From NCBI RefSeq assembly GCF_000455205.1, contig NZ_AUWQ01000015.1, positions 1 through 61,285 on the forward strand: a stretch of 61,285 bases of DNA. The letters are read 5' to 3'. Position numbers and translations under genes: made by a program. The notes under the pieces are model-generated. The model searched no databases. It saw nothing but the letters and a program-made list of their open reading frames with translations, and had not been told where the DNA came from. The stretch comes from Mycobacterium sp. UM_CSW (lineage in GTDB: Bacteria; Actinomycetota; Actinomycetes; Mycobacteriales; Mycobacteriaceae). Below are positions 52,471 to 60,156 of this stretch, one piece after another; the first letter of the stretch is position 1; each line of letters starts with the position of its first letter.

Positions 52471-53346
52471 ATGAGCCAGTCGCAGTCGTCCAGCGACCAG
52501 GTCGCCGAGGCCTGGCGCAGTAATCGCCCGTATCTGGTGAATCTCGCGTATCAGATGCTCGGCGACGTCGGCGACGCGGAAGACGTTGCGCAGGAAGCCT
52601 TCTTGCGCCTCTCGCGTGCCGATTTGAACGAGATCGACGACGTCCGCGGCTGGCTGACCGTGGTGGCGAGCCGGATCTGCCTGGACCAGGTGCGTTCGGC
52701 GCGCGCCCGCTACGAGCGGCCGGGTGAGGTCGAGCTGCAGCCGGCGTCGCCGCGGCTGGACCCGGCCGACCGGGTCACCCTCGACGACGAGGTTCGTACC
52801 GCCTTGCTGGAGGTCTTACGCCGGCTCAGCCCCGGTGAGCGGGTCGCGTTCGTGCTGCACGACGTGTTCGGTGTCCCGTTCGACACCATCGCCGAGACGG
52901 TGGGCCGTCCCGTCGGCACCTGCCGTCAGCTGGCGCGGCGCGCACGCACCAAATTCACTGTGGCGCAACCGAAATTGAACGAGGTGGCCCCGGCCGAGCA
53001 CCAGCTCGTCACGGAGAAGTTCATCACCGCGTGCGCCAACGGCGACATCGCCGCGTTGACCGAGGTGCTGGATCCGACGGTCTGGGGGGTGGGCACGGTC
53101 CTGGCCGAGCCGGCGCCGCCGCCGCAGATCAACCACGGGCCCGACGCGGTGGCCACCAACCTGCTGCGCTATCTCGGCCCGGAAGTGACCCTGGTCGTCG
53201 GGCCCGCGGGAGGACCCGCGGTGTTGGCCTTCGTCGACCGCCGCCTCTTCGCGTCGATCGTGCTGACGATTCGCGGTCGCCTCGTGACGAAGATCGAGGC
53301 CATCGCCGATCCGTGGGCGCGCCTGGGTGCCGGTCAGCGGCCTTAG
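52471..53346 (+). CDS. sigI: SigI-like ECF sigma factor with SnoaL-type C-terminal domain (ECF41 type)
   Basis: A 291-residue sigma factor. Region 2 (about 15-80: YLVNLAYQMLGDVGDAEDVAQEAFLRL) and region 4 (about 120-170: LSPGERVAFVLHDVFGVPFDTIA) are followed by a ~120-residue SnoaL/NTF2-like domain typical of ECF41, which regulates the sigma factor in cis. It resembles M. tuberculosis SigI (290 aa) as I recall it. ECF41 genes often regulate a neighbouring oxidoreductase; here the divergent reductases are the candidates. It overlaps the next gene's stop by 4 bases, convergent. Confidence 0.85.
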   Translation: MSQSQSSSDQVAEAWRSNRPYLVNLAYQMLGDVGDAEDVAQEAFLRLSRADLNEIDDVRGWLTVVASRICLDQVRSARARYERPGEVELQPASPRLDPADRVTLDDEVRTALLEVLRRLSPGERVAFVLHDVFGVPFDTIAETVGRPVGTCRQLARRARTKFTVAQPKLNEVAPAEHQLVTEKFITACANGDIAALTEVLDPTVWGVGTVLAEPAPPPQINHGPDAVATNLLRYLGPEVTLVVGPAGGPAVLAFVDRRLFASIVLTIRGRLVTKIEAIADPWARLGAGQRP

Positions 53347-54702
53347 CGCGCCGCACCGGGTGGCCGGGCGGCGAAATACCCTGCGACCGTCGCCGTCACC
53401 TCGAGAAGCCTGCGCCGGGCCGCCGGGGACATCTCGCGGTCCACATCGATGACGCCGCCCGGCCGTAGGTGGGGATCGAAGGGCACCTCGACCACCGGCT
53501 GCCCGTGTTCGACGAATTCGCGCGCCAGCAGCTCCCGGGTGCGTTTGTCGGCGTGGCCGTCGGAGTCGTTGAGCACCACGATGGTGCGGCGCAGCAGCCC
53601 CGTCAGGCCCCTCTCCGAGAGCCATTCCATGGTTCTTGCGGCCGCGGAGGCCCCGTCCGCCCACGGCGAGGACACCACGATCAGCGCATCCAGGTCGCGC
53701 AGGACCTCCTGGGTCACCGGCGCGTCCATCGTCGAGCCGCAGTCGATGACCGAGATCGTGAAGTGGTGGTCCAACCGCAGCGCGGCCTCCCGGTAGATCG
53801 CGGGGTCGAGCACCCGGCGCGGCCCGGACGCCGGCTCGCCGCCGAGCACGTGCAGGCCGGTGGAGTTACGGCCAAGGCGCCCAACCACATCCGCGAACGA
53901 CCGCAGGTTCTTGTCGGCGGTCAGTTCCCAAAAGGAGCCGGCCGATCGCGGATCGATTCGGCTGCTCAACCGGCCGAACGCGGTGTCGGCGTCGATCGCC
54001 ACCACATGGTCCTGCCGGCGGAGCTCGGCGAAAAGCGATCCGACGCTGGCGGCCACCGATGTCTTGCCCACCCCGCCCTTGCCCAGCACGCCGACCTTGT
54101 AGTTGCCGTGCAGGGGGGTTCGGATGGCCGCCTCGTACTGAGCCTCCTGGCGCTGCGCGGGCGACGGCCCCAGCTTGACAAGGCCAAAGGTGGCCAGCCG
54201 CAGGACGCGTCGCCAACCACGCTCGGGCAGTTCCGCTGCGGCGGTCGGTGCGGGCTGCTGTGGCGGCGGGACCGGGGGAGGGGCCGGGCGGGGCGGCGAC
54301 GGGAGGGCCCGGTTGACCGGACCACGCCGCCCCCGGCTGGGCCACCGGGATGCCCATCGACTCGGTGCGAGGCGGGCGACCCGCCAGCCCTTGGTGGCGG
54401 CCCACCTCGAAGGTCAGCTGCGGCCCGTCGGGATTCCCGATGTTGATGCTCTGGCCGTCGTGGATGTCGACCACCGGCACCCGGCGGCCGTTGACGAAAG
54501 TGCCGTTGAGCGAACCGTTGTCGATCGCCAGCCACCTGCCCTGGTCGAATCGCAGCAACAGATGCGCGCGCGAGATCAGCGGGTGCGTGATGCGCATGTC
54601 GGCCCGGAGGTCCCGTCCGACGACGACGTCGTGACCGGCTGCGAAGGTGCGCTCCGACCCGTCATGACGAACCGTTAACGCAGGCGGGGCTGGTGCACTC
54701 AT
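53343..54702 (-). pseudogene. FHA domain plus EspI-like MinD ATPase, interrupted by a frameshift
   Basis: The 5' part (from the ATG at 54702) encodes an FHA domain (about residues 5-90: VVGRDLRADMRITHPLISRAH, then GSLNGTFVNG) and runs into a Pro-rich linker. The 3' part (to 53343) encodes the ATPase with LGKGGVGKTSVA and VIDCGST, preceded in its own frame by a Pro-rich linker and RGWRRVLRLATFGLVKLG. The two frames are both Pro-rich between about 54250 and 54330, where C-runs occur. A single-base indel there would join them into one ~450-residue protein. A true mutation and a sequencing error are equally possible. Confidence 0.8.
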
Positions 54703-54790
54703 TGCCACAACTGTAGCGGGTGCACCTGTTTTCACCCTGTGGGCTGAATTACCGCGTCCGGCGCGCCGGTGACCTTCAGCCCCGGCATTG

Positions 54791-54916
54791 ATTGTGAAGC
54801 CTGGCCCTCGGTTGTGAAGCCTGGGCTTTCATGGTGAAGCCTGGGTGGAAACCGCCGGAAATCCCCGCCCCATGAGCACACTCAAGGCCGTGAGCTCACA
54901 CTCAAGACCCTGAGCT
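54791..54916. repeat. Two short tandem repeats with ~20-bp period
   Basis: TTGTGAAGCCTGG recurs with a 20-bp period at about 54793, 54813 and (as TGGTGAAGCCTGG) 54833. A second motif, GAGC(T)CACACTCAAG, recurs about every 18-20 bp from 54874 to 54916, ending in the 3' end of the flavin oxidoreductase gene. The first array fills the gap between the FHA-MinD gene and the oxidoreductase. Confidence 0.75.
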
Positions 54917-56119
54917 CGCCAAAGCGTCCGGCGCGCCGGTGATCACGCATCGGGTGCGCGTGTAGATCGTCGGCATGCACCGATTGCAGTGCGTGCACGC
55001 CGAATGCACGCTGTGCGCGGCGCCGTCGGCGGCAATCCGGTTGATCAGGTCCGGCTCGGCCAGCAGGGCCCGGCCCATCGCGACGAAATCGAATCCCTCC
55101 GCCATCGCGAGGTCCATCGTTTCCCGGTTGGTGATGCCGCCGAGCAGGATCAGCGGCATCGTGAGCTCGGCGCGGAACAGCTTGGCGTCGCGCAGTAAAT
55201 AGGCCTCGTGGTAGGGGTACTCGCGCAGGAACTTCTTGCCCGTCATCCGCATGCCCCAGCGCAGCGGCGGCTTGAAGGCGCCGGCGAATTCCTTGACCGG
55301 CGCGTCGCCGTGGAACAGGTACATCGGGTTGACCAGCGAACTGCCCGCGGTGAGCTCGATCGCGTCCAGGCCGCCGTCGTCCTGCAGCCACTTGGCGGTG
55401 ATCAGCGATTCCTTCGTGCTGATGCCGCCGCGCACCCCGTCGGACATGTTGAGCTTGGCGGTGACCGCGATCGGCGTGCCCTCCTTCTCCACCGCGCGCC
55501 GCACGGCCATGACTATGCCGCGGGCGACCTTGGCCCGGTTCTCCAGCGAACCGCCGAATTCGTCGTTGCGCCGGTTGATCAGCGGGGACAGGAACGCGCT
55601 CGCCAGATAGTTGTGGCCCAAATGGATTTCGACCGCATCGAAGCCGGCTTCGATCGCGAGCCGGACCGCGTTGACGTGGCCTTGGATGACGTCCTCGATG
55701 TCGTCGCGGGTGGCCTTCTTGGCGAAGCGCATCCCGATCGGGTTGAAGAACCGCACCGGCGCCAGCGCGGTCGCCTTGTTGGACTTGGCGTTGGCGACCG
55801 GACCGGCGTGGCCGATCTGCGCGCTCACCGCGGCGCCCTCGGCGTGGATCGCGTCGGTCAGCCGCCGGAACCCGGGCACCGCCTCTGGGCGCATCCAGAT
55901 GCCGTTGCCCTCGGTGCGGCCGCCGGGGGACACCGCGCAGTAGGCGACGGTCGTCATCCCGACGCCGCCGGCCGCCGGCAACCGGTGGTATTCGATCAGG
56001 TCGTCGCTCACCAGGGCGTTGGGCGTGCGCGCCTCGAAGGTGGCGGATTTGATGGTGCGATTGCGCAGCGTGACGGGCCCCAGCTTGCCCGGGCTGAACA
56101 CGTCTGGAGGGGTAGACAT
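54902..56119 (-). CDS. NADH:flavin oxidoreductase, Old Yellow Enzyme family
   Basis: A 405-residue FMN protein with a TIM-barrel core: [19 protein letters not shown] at the start, the active-site [20 protein letters not shown] and [12 protein letters not shown]. The C-terminus has a Cys cluster (CTHCNRC, then a later Cys) like the FeS-type branch, though shortened. It resembles the oxidoreductase encoded near folD in M. tuberculosis (Rv3359, from memory). The start is the ATG at 56119; it is divergent from folD with 39 bp between starts. Confidence 0.9.
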   Translation of the reverse strand: MSTPPDVFSPGKLGPVTLRNRTIKSATFEARTPNALVSDDLIEYHRLPAAGGVGMTTVAYCAVSPGGRTEGNGIWMRPEAVPGFRRLTDAIHAEGAAVSAQIGHAGPVANAKSNKATALAPVRFFNPIGMRFAKKATRDDIEDVIQGHVNAVRLAIEAGFDAVEIHLGHNYLASAFLSPLINRRNDEFGGSLENRAKVARGIVMAVRRAVEKEGTPIAVTAKLNMSDGVRGGISTKESLITAKWLQDDGGLDAIELTAGSSLVNPMYLFHGDAPVKEFAGAFKPPLRWGMRMTGKKFLREYPYHEAYLLRDAKLFRAELTMPLILLGGITNRETMDLAMAEGFDFVAMGRALLAEPDLINRIAADGAAHSVHSACTHCNRCMPTIYTRTRCVITGAPDALASSGS

Positions 56120-56158
56120 GCGAGGAGGCTACCTCTGCGGCATGCCAGACTGTCAGGC

Positions 56159-57007
56159 GTGGGCGCAATCACGCTGGACGGCAAGGCCACCCGGGACGAA
56201 ATCTTCGTCGACCTCACCCAGCGGGTGGCCGCACTCACCGCAGCGGGGCGCACCCCCGGCCTGGGCACCATCCTGGTCGGCGACGACCCCGGGTCGCAGG
56301 CCTACGTGCGCGGCAAGCATGCGGACTGCGCCAAGGTCGGCATCACGTCGATCCGCCGCGACCTGCCCGCCGACATCACCACCGCCCAGCTCAACGAAAC
56401 CATCGACGAGCTGAACGCCAACCCCGAGTGCACCGGCTACATCGTGCAGCTGCCGCTGCCGAAGCAGTTGGACGAGAACGCGGCACTGCAGCGCGTCGAC
56501 CCGAGCAAGGACGCCGACGGACTGCACCCGACCAACCTGGGCCGGCTGGTGCTGATGGATCCGGCGCCGCTGCCGTGCACCCCGCGCGGCATCGTGCACC
56601 TGCTGCGGCGCTACGACGTCGAGATCGCCGGGGCGCACGTCGTCGTCATCGGCCGCGGCGTGACGGTCGGGCGCCCCCTGGGCCTGCTGCTGACGCGCCG
56701 CTCGGAGAACGCCACGGTGACGTTGTGCCACACCAAGACTCGCGACCTGCCGGCGCTGACCCGGCAGGCGGACATCATCGTGGCCGCCGTGGGCGTGCCG
56801 CACATGCTGACCGCCGACATGGTGCGACCCGGAGCCGCCGTCGTCGACGTGGGCGTCGGTCGGGTGGACGGCAAGCTCGCCGGCGACGTGCACCCCGACG
56901 TGTGGGAGGTGGCCGGTCACGTGTCGCCGAATCCCGGTGGCGTCGGGCCGCTTACCCGCGCATTCCTGCTGACCAACGTCGTCGAGTTGGCCGAGGGACG
57001 GCAGTAA
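56159..57007 (+). CDS. folD: Bifunctional methylenetetrahydrofolate dehydrogenase/cyclohydrolase FolD
   Basis: A 282-residue protein, as in M. tuberculosis (281). Family signatures: [18 protein letters not shown] with the catalytic Lys, [23 protein letters not shown], the NADP-binding [14 protein letters not shown], and [13 protein letters not shown] near the end. It interconverts methylene- and formyl-tetrahydrofolate. The GTG at 56159 gives [15 protein letters not shown], the family start; the frame is open far upstream. The DUF3017 gene follows 3 bp later. Confidence 0.97.
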   Translation: MGAITLDGKATRDEIFVDLTQRVAALTAAGRTPGLGTILVGDDPGSQAYVRGKHADCAKVGITSIRRDLPADITTAQLNETIDELNANPECTGYIVQLPLPKQLDENAALQRVDPSKDADGLHPTNLGRLVLMDPAPLPCTPRGIVHLLRRYDVEIAGAHVVVIGRGVTVGRPLGLLLTRRSENATVTLCHTKTRDLPALTRQADIIVAAVGVPHMLTADMVRPGAAVVDVGVGRVDGKLAGDVHPDVWEVAGHVSPNPGGVGPLTRAFLLTNVVELAEGRQ

Positions 57008-57010
57008 CGC

Positions 57011-57286
57011 GTGCGCGCGATGCTACGGGCCCAGTGGCCGATCCTGTTGGTCGAGCTGATCTTCGCCGCGGCATTTGTCGTGGCGGCGGCCAACTTCTGG
57101 CGCCGCGGTGCCCTGCTGATCGGCATCGGGGTCGGCGTGGCGGCGGTGCTGCGGTTGGTGTTGTCCGACGAGCGGGCCGGCCTTCTGGTGGTGCGCAGCC
57201 GGGGGATCGACTTCTTGACCACCGCGACGGTGGCCGCGGCGATGGTCTATATCGCGTCGACGATCGACCCGCTGGGAACGCGGTAG
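57011..57286 (+). CDS. DUF3017 integral membrane protein (Rv3355c-like)
   Basis: A 91-residue protein with three predicted membrane helices (about 9-28, 33-52 and 64-85). DUF3017 genes are found downstream of folD in actinobacteria; the function is unknown. The GTG at 57011 is 3 bp after the folD stop, so it is co-translated. The TAG stop (57284-57286) shares its last base with the start of the 55-bp repeat array. Confidence 0.9.
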   Translation: MRAMLRAQWPILLVELIFAAAFVVAAANFWRRGALLIGIGVGVAAVLRLVLSDERAGLLVVRSRGIDFLTTATVAAAMVYIASTIDPLGTR

Positions 57287-57450
57287 TGGCGATCGCAAGC
57301 GCGGCGTAGCCGGGCGCAGCGGGTCGCCACCATAGGTCCAGTGGCGATCGCAAGCGCGGCGTAGCCGGGCGCTGCGGGTCGCCACCATCGGTTCAGTGGC
57401 GATCGCAAGCGCGGCGTAGCCGGGCGCGGCGGGTCGCCACCATCGGGCTA
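57286..57450 (+). repeat. 55-56 bp repeat family, locus 3 (three tandem units)
   Basis: Three 55-bp units start at 57286, 57341 and 57396. Each begins GTGGCGATCGCAAGCGCGG and contains the core CAAGCGCGGCGTAGCCGGGC. Units differ at only a few positions. Each unit can fold: GTGGCGA at its start pairs with TCGCCAC about 30 bases later. They fill the gap between the convergent DUF3017 and DUF732 genes. Confidence 0.95.
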
Positions 57451-57458
57451 GCCGGGGG

Positions 57459-57938
57459 CTAAGCGCCTGGCATCCCGGGGATCTGGTGGATGCCGGGGAT
57501 GCCACCGGGGATGCCGCCGGCCAGCCCGGGCAGGCCTCCGGGAATGCCGGCGGCCGGGTTGCCGCTGGCGATGTTGGCCATCTCCTGCGGGCAGTACGAC
57601 TGAATGGCGATGGTGGTGAACAGCTTTGCCATCTGAGGTGACAAGCCCCGGTGGCTGACGGTGGCCGCGACGGCGGCGAAGTTCCCGCCCGGCTGGGCGA
57701 GCATCGGGCAGATCGACTCGCCGACCGACATCGCGTTGCCGGGTTCGCCGAAGTCGATGCCGGCGTGGTTCAGCGCGTCGATGAAGGCGTCGTCGGCGGC
57801 GGGGTCCGCCTCGGCCGGCGCCGCGAAGGCGGCGGCCACGGTGAGCAGGGCCGCGGTGGCGGCCAGCAGGCGGATGGTCAGCGGCTGGTGACGAAACACC
57901 CAGATCCACCGCTGGGTCTCCGCTGTAAGTGCCTTCAT
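57459..57938 (-). CDS. DUF732 exported protein (Rv3354-like)
   Basis: A 159-residue protein with an N-terminal signal/anchor (about 20-45, ending AEADPAADDAF) and the DUF732 domain (two Cys, in SICPML and SYCPQEM, probably a disulphide). The C-terminus is a Gly/Pro/Ile-rich tail. DUF732 proteins are mycobacterial exported proteins of unknown role. GGGGAGG precedes the ATG at 57938; the open frame extends 16 codons further. Confidence 0.85.
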   Translation of the reverse strand: MKALTAETQRWIWVFRHQPLTIRLLAATAALLTVAAAFAAPAEADPAADDAFIDALNHAGIDFGEPGNAMSVGESICPMLAQPGGNFAAVAATVSHRGLSPQMAKLFTTIAIQSYCPQEMANIASGNPAAGIPGGLPGLAGGIPGGIPGIHQIPGMPGA

Positions 57939-58186
57939 GCCAACCTCCCCGTCTATTGCCGGGTGCTCTGAGGGCACTCCAGTCACTTGTGGAACTTTGG
58001 TCTATTTCTGTCACGTTTACAACACGGTGCGATAAAGGTTTGCACAATAAGCGTTTCGTGAGGGGATCGCGCGCGCGACGTCGCTTATTGGGCCGCGGGG
58101 TGCCCCGGCGGATCGAGGCCACACTGTGACCTGACACTCGGGCGGAGGCCGGATTTTCAGTGGCTGATTGGACCAGAATCCGGCCC

Positions 58187-59629
58187 ATGACGACGAATCA
58201 CCGGGGCATCTCGCGTCAGACATTCATTCGCGGCGCCGTCGGAATGTTGGCGACCGGAGCGGTTTTCGGCAGCGCGCGCGCCGCCGCCGACCCCGCCACC
58301 GGCTGGGGCGGCCTGGCGTCCTCCATCGGGGGCAACGTGTTACTGCCGGCCAGCGGCGCCCAATTCTCAACGGGTAAGCAGGTTTTCAACTCGCTTTACA
58401 ACAACTCCAATCCGGCGGCGGTGGTCAAGGTGTCGTCGCAGGCGGACGTGCAGAAGGCGGTTGCGTTCGCGACGGCCAACGGGCTCAAGATCGCCCCGCG
58501 CGGGGGCGGGCATTCGTACATCGGCGCGTCGAGTCCGAACGGCGCGATGGTCATCGACCTGCGCGGGCTGCCGGGCGCGGTGAACGTCGACGGCGCCGGC
58601 AATGCCACGGTCACGCCGGCGACGACGCTGTACGCGGTGCACCAAGGCTTGGCCGGCGCCGGGCGCGCGATCCCCACCGCCACCTACCCGAGCGTCGGCA
58701 TCGGAGGACTGGCGCTGGGCGGCGGGGTGGGCGCCGACTGCCGCCACGCGGGTTTGACCTGCGATGCCCTGCAGTCGGCCACGGTGGTGTTGCCCAGTGG
58801 CGACGTGGTCACCGCGTCCGCCAACGATCATCCGGATCTGTTCTGGGCGTTGCGCGGTGGCGGCGGCGGCAATTTCGGGGTCACGACGTCGATGACGTTC
58901 GCCACGTTCGCGACCGCCGACAGCGACGTCGTCCGGCTGGACTTCCCGCCGGCGTCGGCGGTGCAGGTGCTCGCCGGCTGGCAGTCGTGGCTGAGCGCCG
59001 CGGACCGAAACACCTGGGGGATAGTCGATCTCTCGGTCGGCAACCAGCCGAACTGCCACGTGCTGGCGACCTGCCCTGCGGGCGCCGGTTCCGGTGTGGT
59101 CGACGCCATCAAGTCCGCCGTCGGGGTGGCGCCGACCGCCGTCGTGAACAAGACGCTCGGCCACATGGACCTGGTCACGTATCTGGCCGGGGGCAGCTCG
59201 ACGGGGTCACCCGTCGGGTTCGTGGCCGGATCCGACGTGCTCGCGACGATGAATTCCGCTGCGGCGCATGCCGTTGCGACCGCGATCGGGCAGTGGCCCG
59301 CCTCCGGCGGCAAGGCGGCGGTGCTGATCGACCCGCTGGACGGCGCCGTCGGCGACGTGCCGGCGGCGAACACGGCCTTCCCGTGGCGCCAGCAGTCGGT
59401 GCTCTTGCAGTGGTACGTCGAGCCCGCCGCCAACCAGGTGGCCGCCGCGCAGCAGTGGCTGAGTTCCGCGCACCAAGCGGTGCAACAGTTTTCGGTCGGC
59501 GGCTACGTCAACTACCTGGAGGCCAACAGCTCGCCGTCGCGCTACTTCGGCCCGAACCTGTCGCAGCTGGCCACGGTGCGGCAGAAGTACGACCCCAACC
59601 GAGTGATGTACTCGGGGTTGAGCGTCTGA
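58187..59629 (+). CDS. FAD-linked oxidase, BBE type, with export signal (Rv0063-like)
   Basis: A 480-residue flavoprotein. The N-terminus (MTTNHRGISRQTFIRG, then a hydrophobic core to about 35) looks like a Tat signal but has one Arg instead of the pair, so the route is uncertain. The FAD-binding domain has APRGGGHSYIGAS with the His that attaches FAD, and GGLALGGGVGADCRHAGL. The berberine-bridge C-terminal motif YVNYLEANSSPSRYFGPN is clear. Substrate unknown. The ATG at 58187 is preferred to 58160. The stop overlaps the next gene (TGATG). Confidence 0.88.
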   Translation: MTTNHRGISRQTFIRGAVGMLATGAVFGSARAAADPATGWGGLASSIGGNVLLPASGAQFSTGKQVFNSLYNNSNPAAVVKVSSQADVQKAVAFATANGLKIAPRGGGHSYIGASSPNGAMVIDLRGLPGAVNVDGAGNATVTPATTLYAVHQGLAGAGRAIPTATYPSVGIGGLALGGGVGADCRHAGLTCDALQSATVVLPSGDVVTASANDHPDLFWALRGGGGGNFGVTTSMTFATFATADSDVVRLDFPPASAVQVLAGWQSWLSAADRNTWGIVDLSVGNQPNCHVLATCPAGAGSGVVDAIKSAVGVAPTAVVNKTLGHMDLVTYLAGGSSTGSPVGFVAGSDVLATMNSAAAHAVATAIGQWPASGGKAAVLIDPLDGAVGDVPAANTAFPWRQQSVLLQWYVEPAANQVAAAQQWLSSAHQAVQQFSVGGYVNYLEANSSPSRYFGPNLSQLATVRQKYDPNRVMYSGLSV

Positions 59630-60009
59630 TGGGCGAACTCGCGCGCGTCCGCTACCTCGTCGACGACGTTCGGGCCGCCGTCGACTTCTACACCACCCAC
59701 CTGGGTTTCAGCGTCGACCTGGACGCCGTGCCGGCGTTTGCCGCCGTGGTGCGCGGCCCGCTGCAACTCTTGCTGGCCGGGCCCAAGAGCTCCGCGGCGC
59801 GTCCGATGCCCGACGGTGCCACGCCGGAACCCGGCGGCTGGAACCGCATACAGCTTGTCGTCGAAGACATCTCGGCCGAGGCCGAGCGGCTGCGCACGGC
59901 CGGGGTGAGTTTCCGCAACGACATCCTCAGCGGTCCCGGCGGGCAACAGGTCCTGATTCAGGACCCTTCCGGCAACCTCGTGGAGCTGTTCCAGCCAGCG
60001 CCTCGCTGA
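59629..60009 (+). CDS. Glyoxalase/VOC-fold protein
   Basis: A 126-residue protein of the vicinal-oxygen-chelate fold: ARVRYLVDDVRAAVDFYTTHLGF, a central beta module and the C-terminal QDPSGNLVELFQP with a metal-ligand Glu. It could be a dioxygenase, a glyoxalase or a resistance protein; sequence does not decide. The ATG overlaps the FAD oxidase stop, so they are coupled. Confidence 0.85.
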   Translation: MGELARVRYLVDDVRAAVDFYTTHLGFSVDLDAVPAFAAVVRGPLQLLLAGPKSSAARPMPDGATPEPGGWNRIQLVVEDISAEAERLRTAGVSFRNDILSGPGGQQVLIQDPSGNLVELFQPAPR

Positions 60010-60156
60010 GGCAACAACTGCGGCCACTTTCGTTTCACTGGCCCCAATGTTCGCTGATTGTTGCACCACGCAGACTCTTTCAAAGAACTTGCGCCACTTT
60101 GGTTTCAGGCGTTTCAGGGCGGCGGTTTTTGTCGGTGGGGGTGGTTAGTTTGGCGG

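Noticed and set aside
55208-56158. Long N-terminal extension of FolD
   Set aside because: The open frame upstream of 56159 is antisense to the flavin oxidoreductase and has no family similarity; the GTG at 56159 gives the known FolD start.
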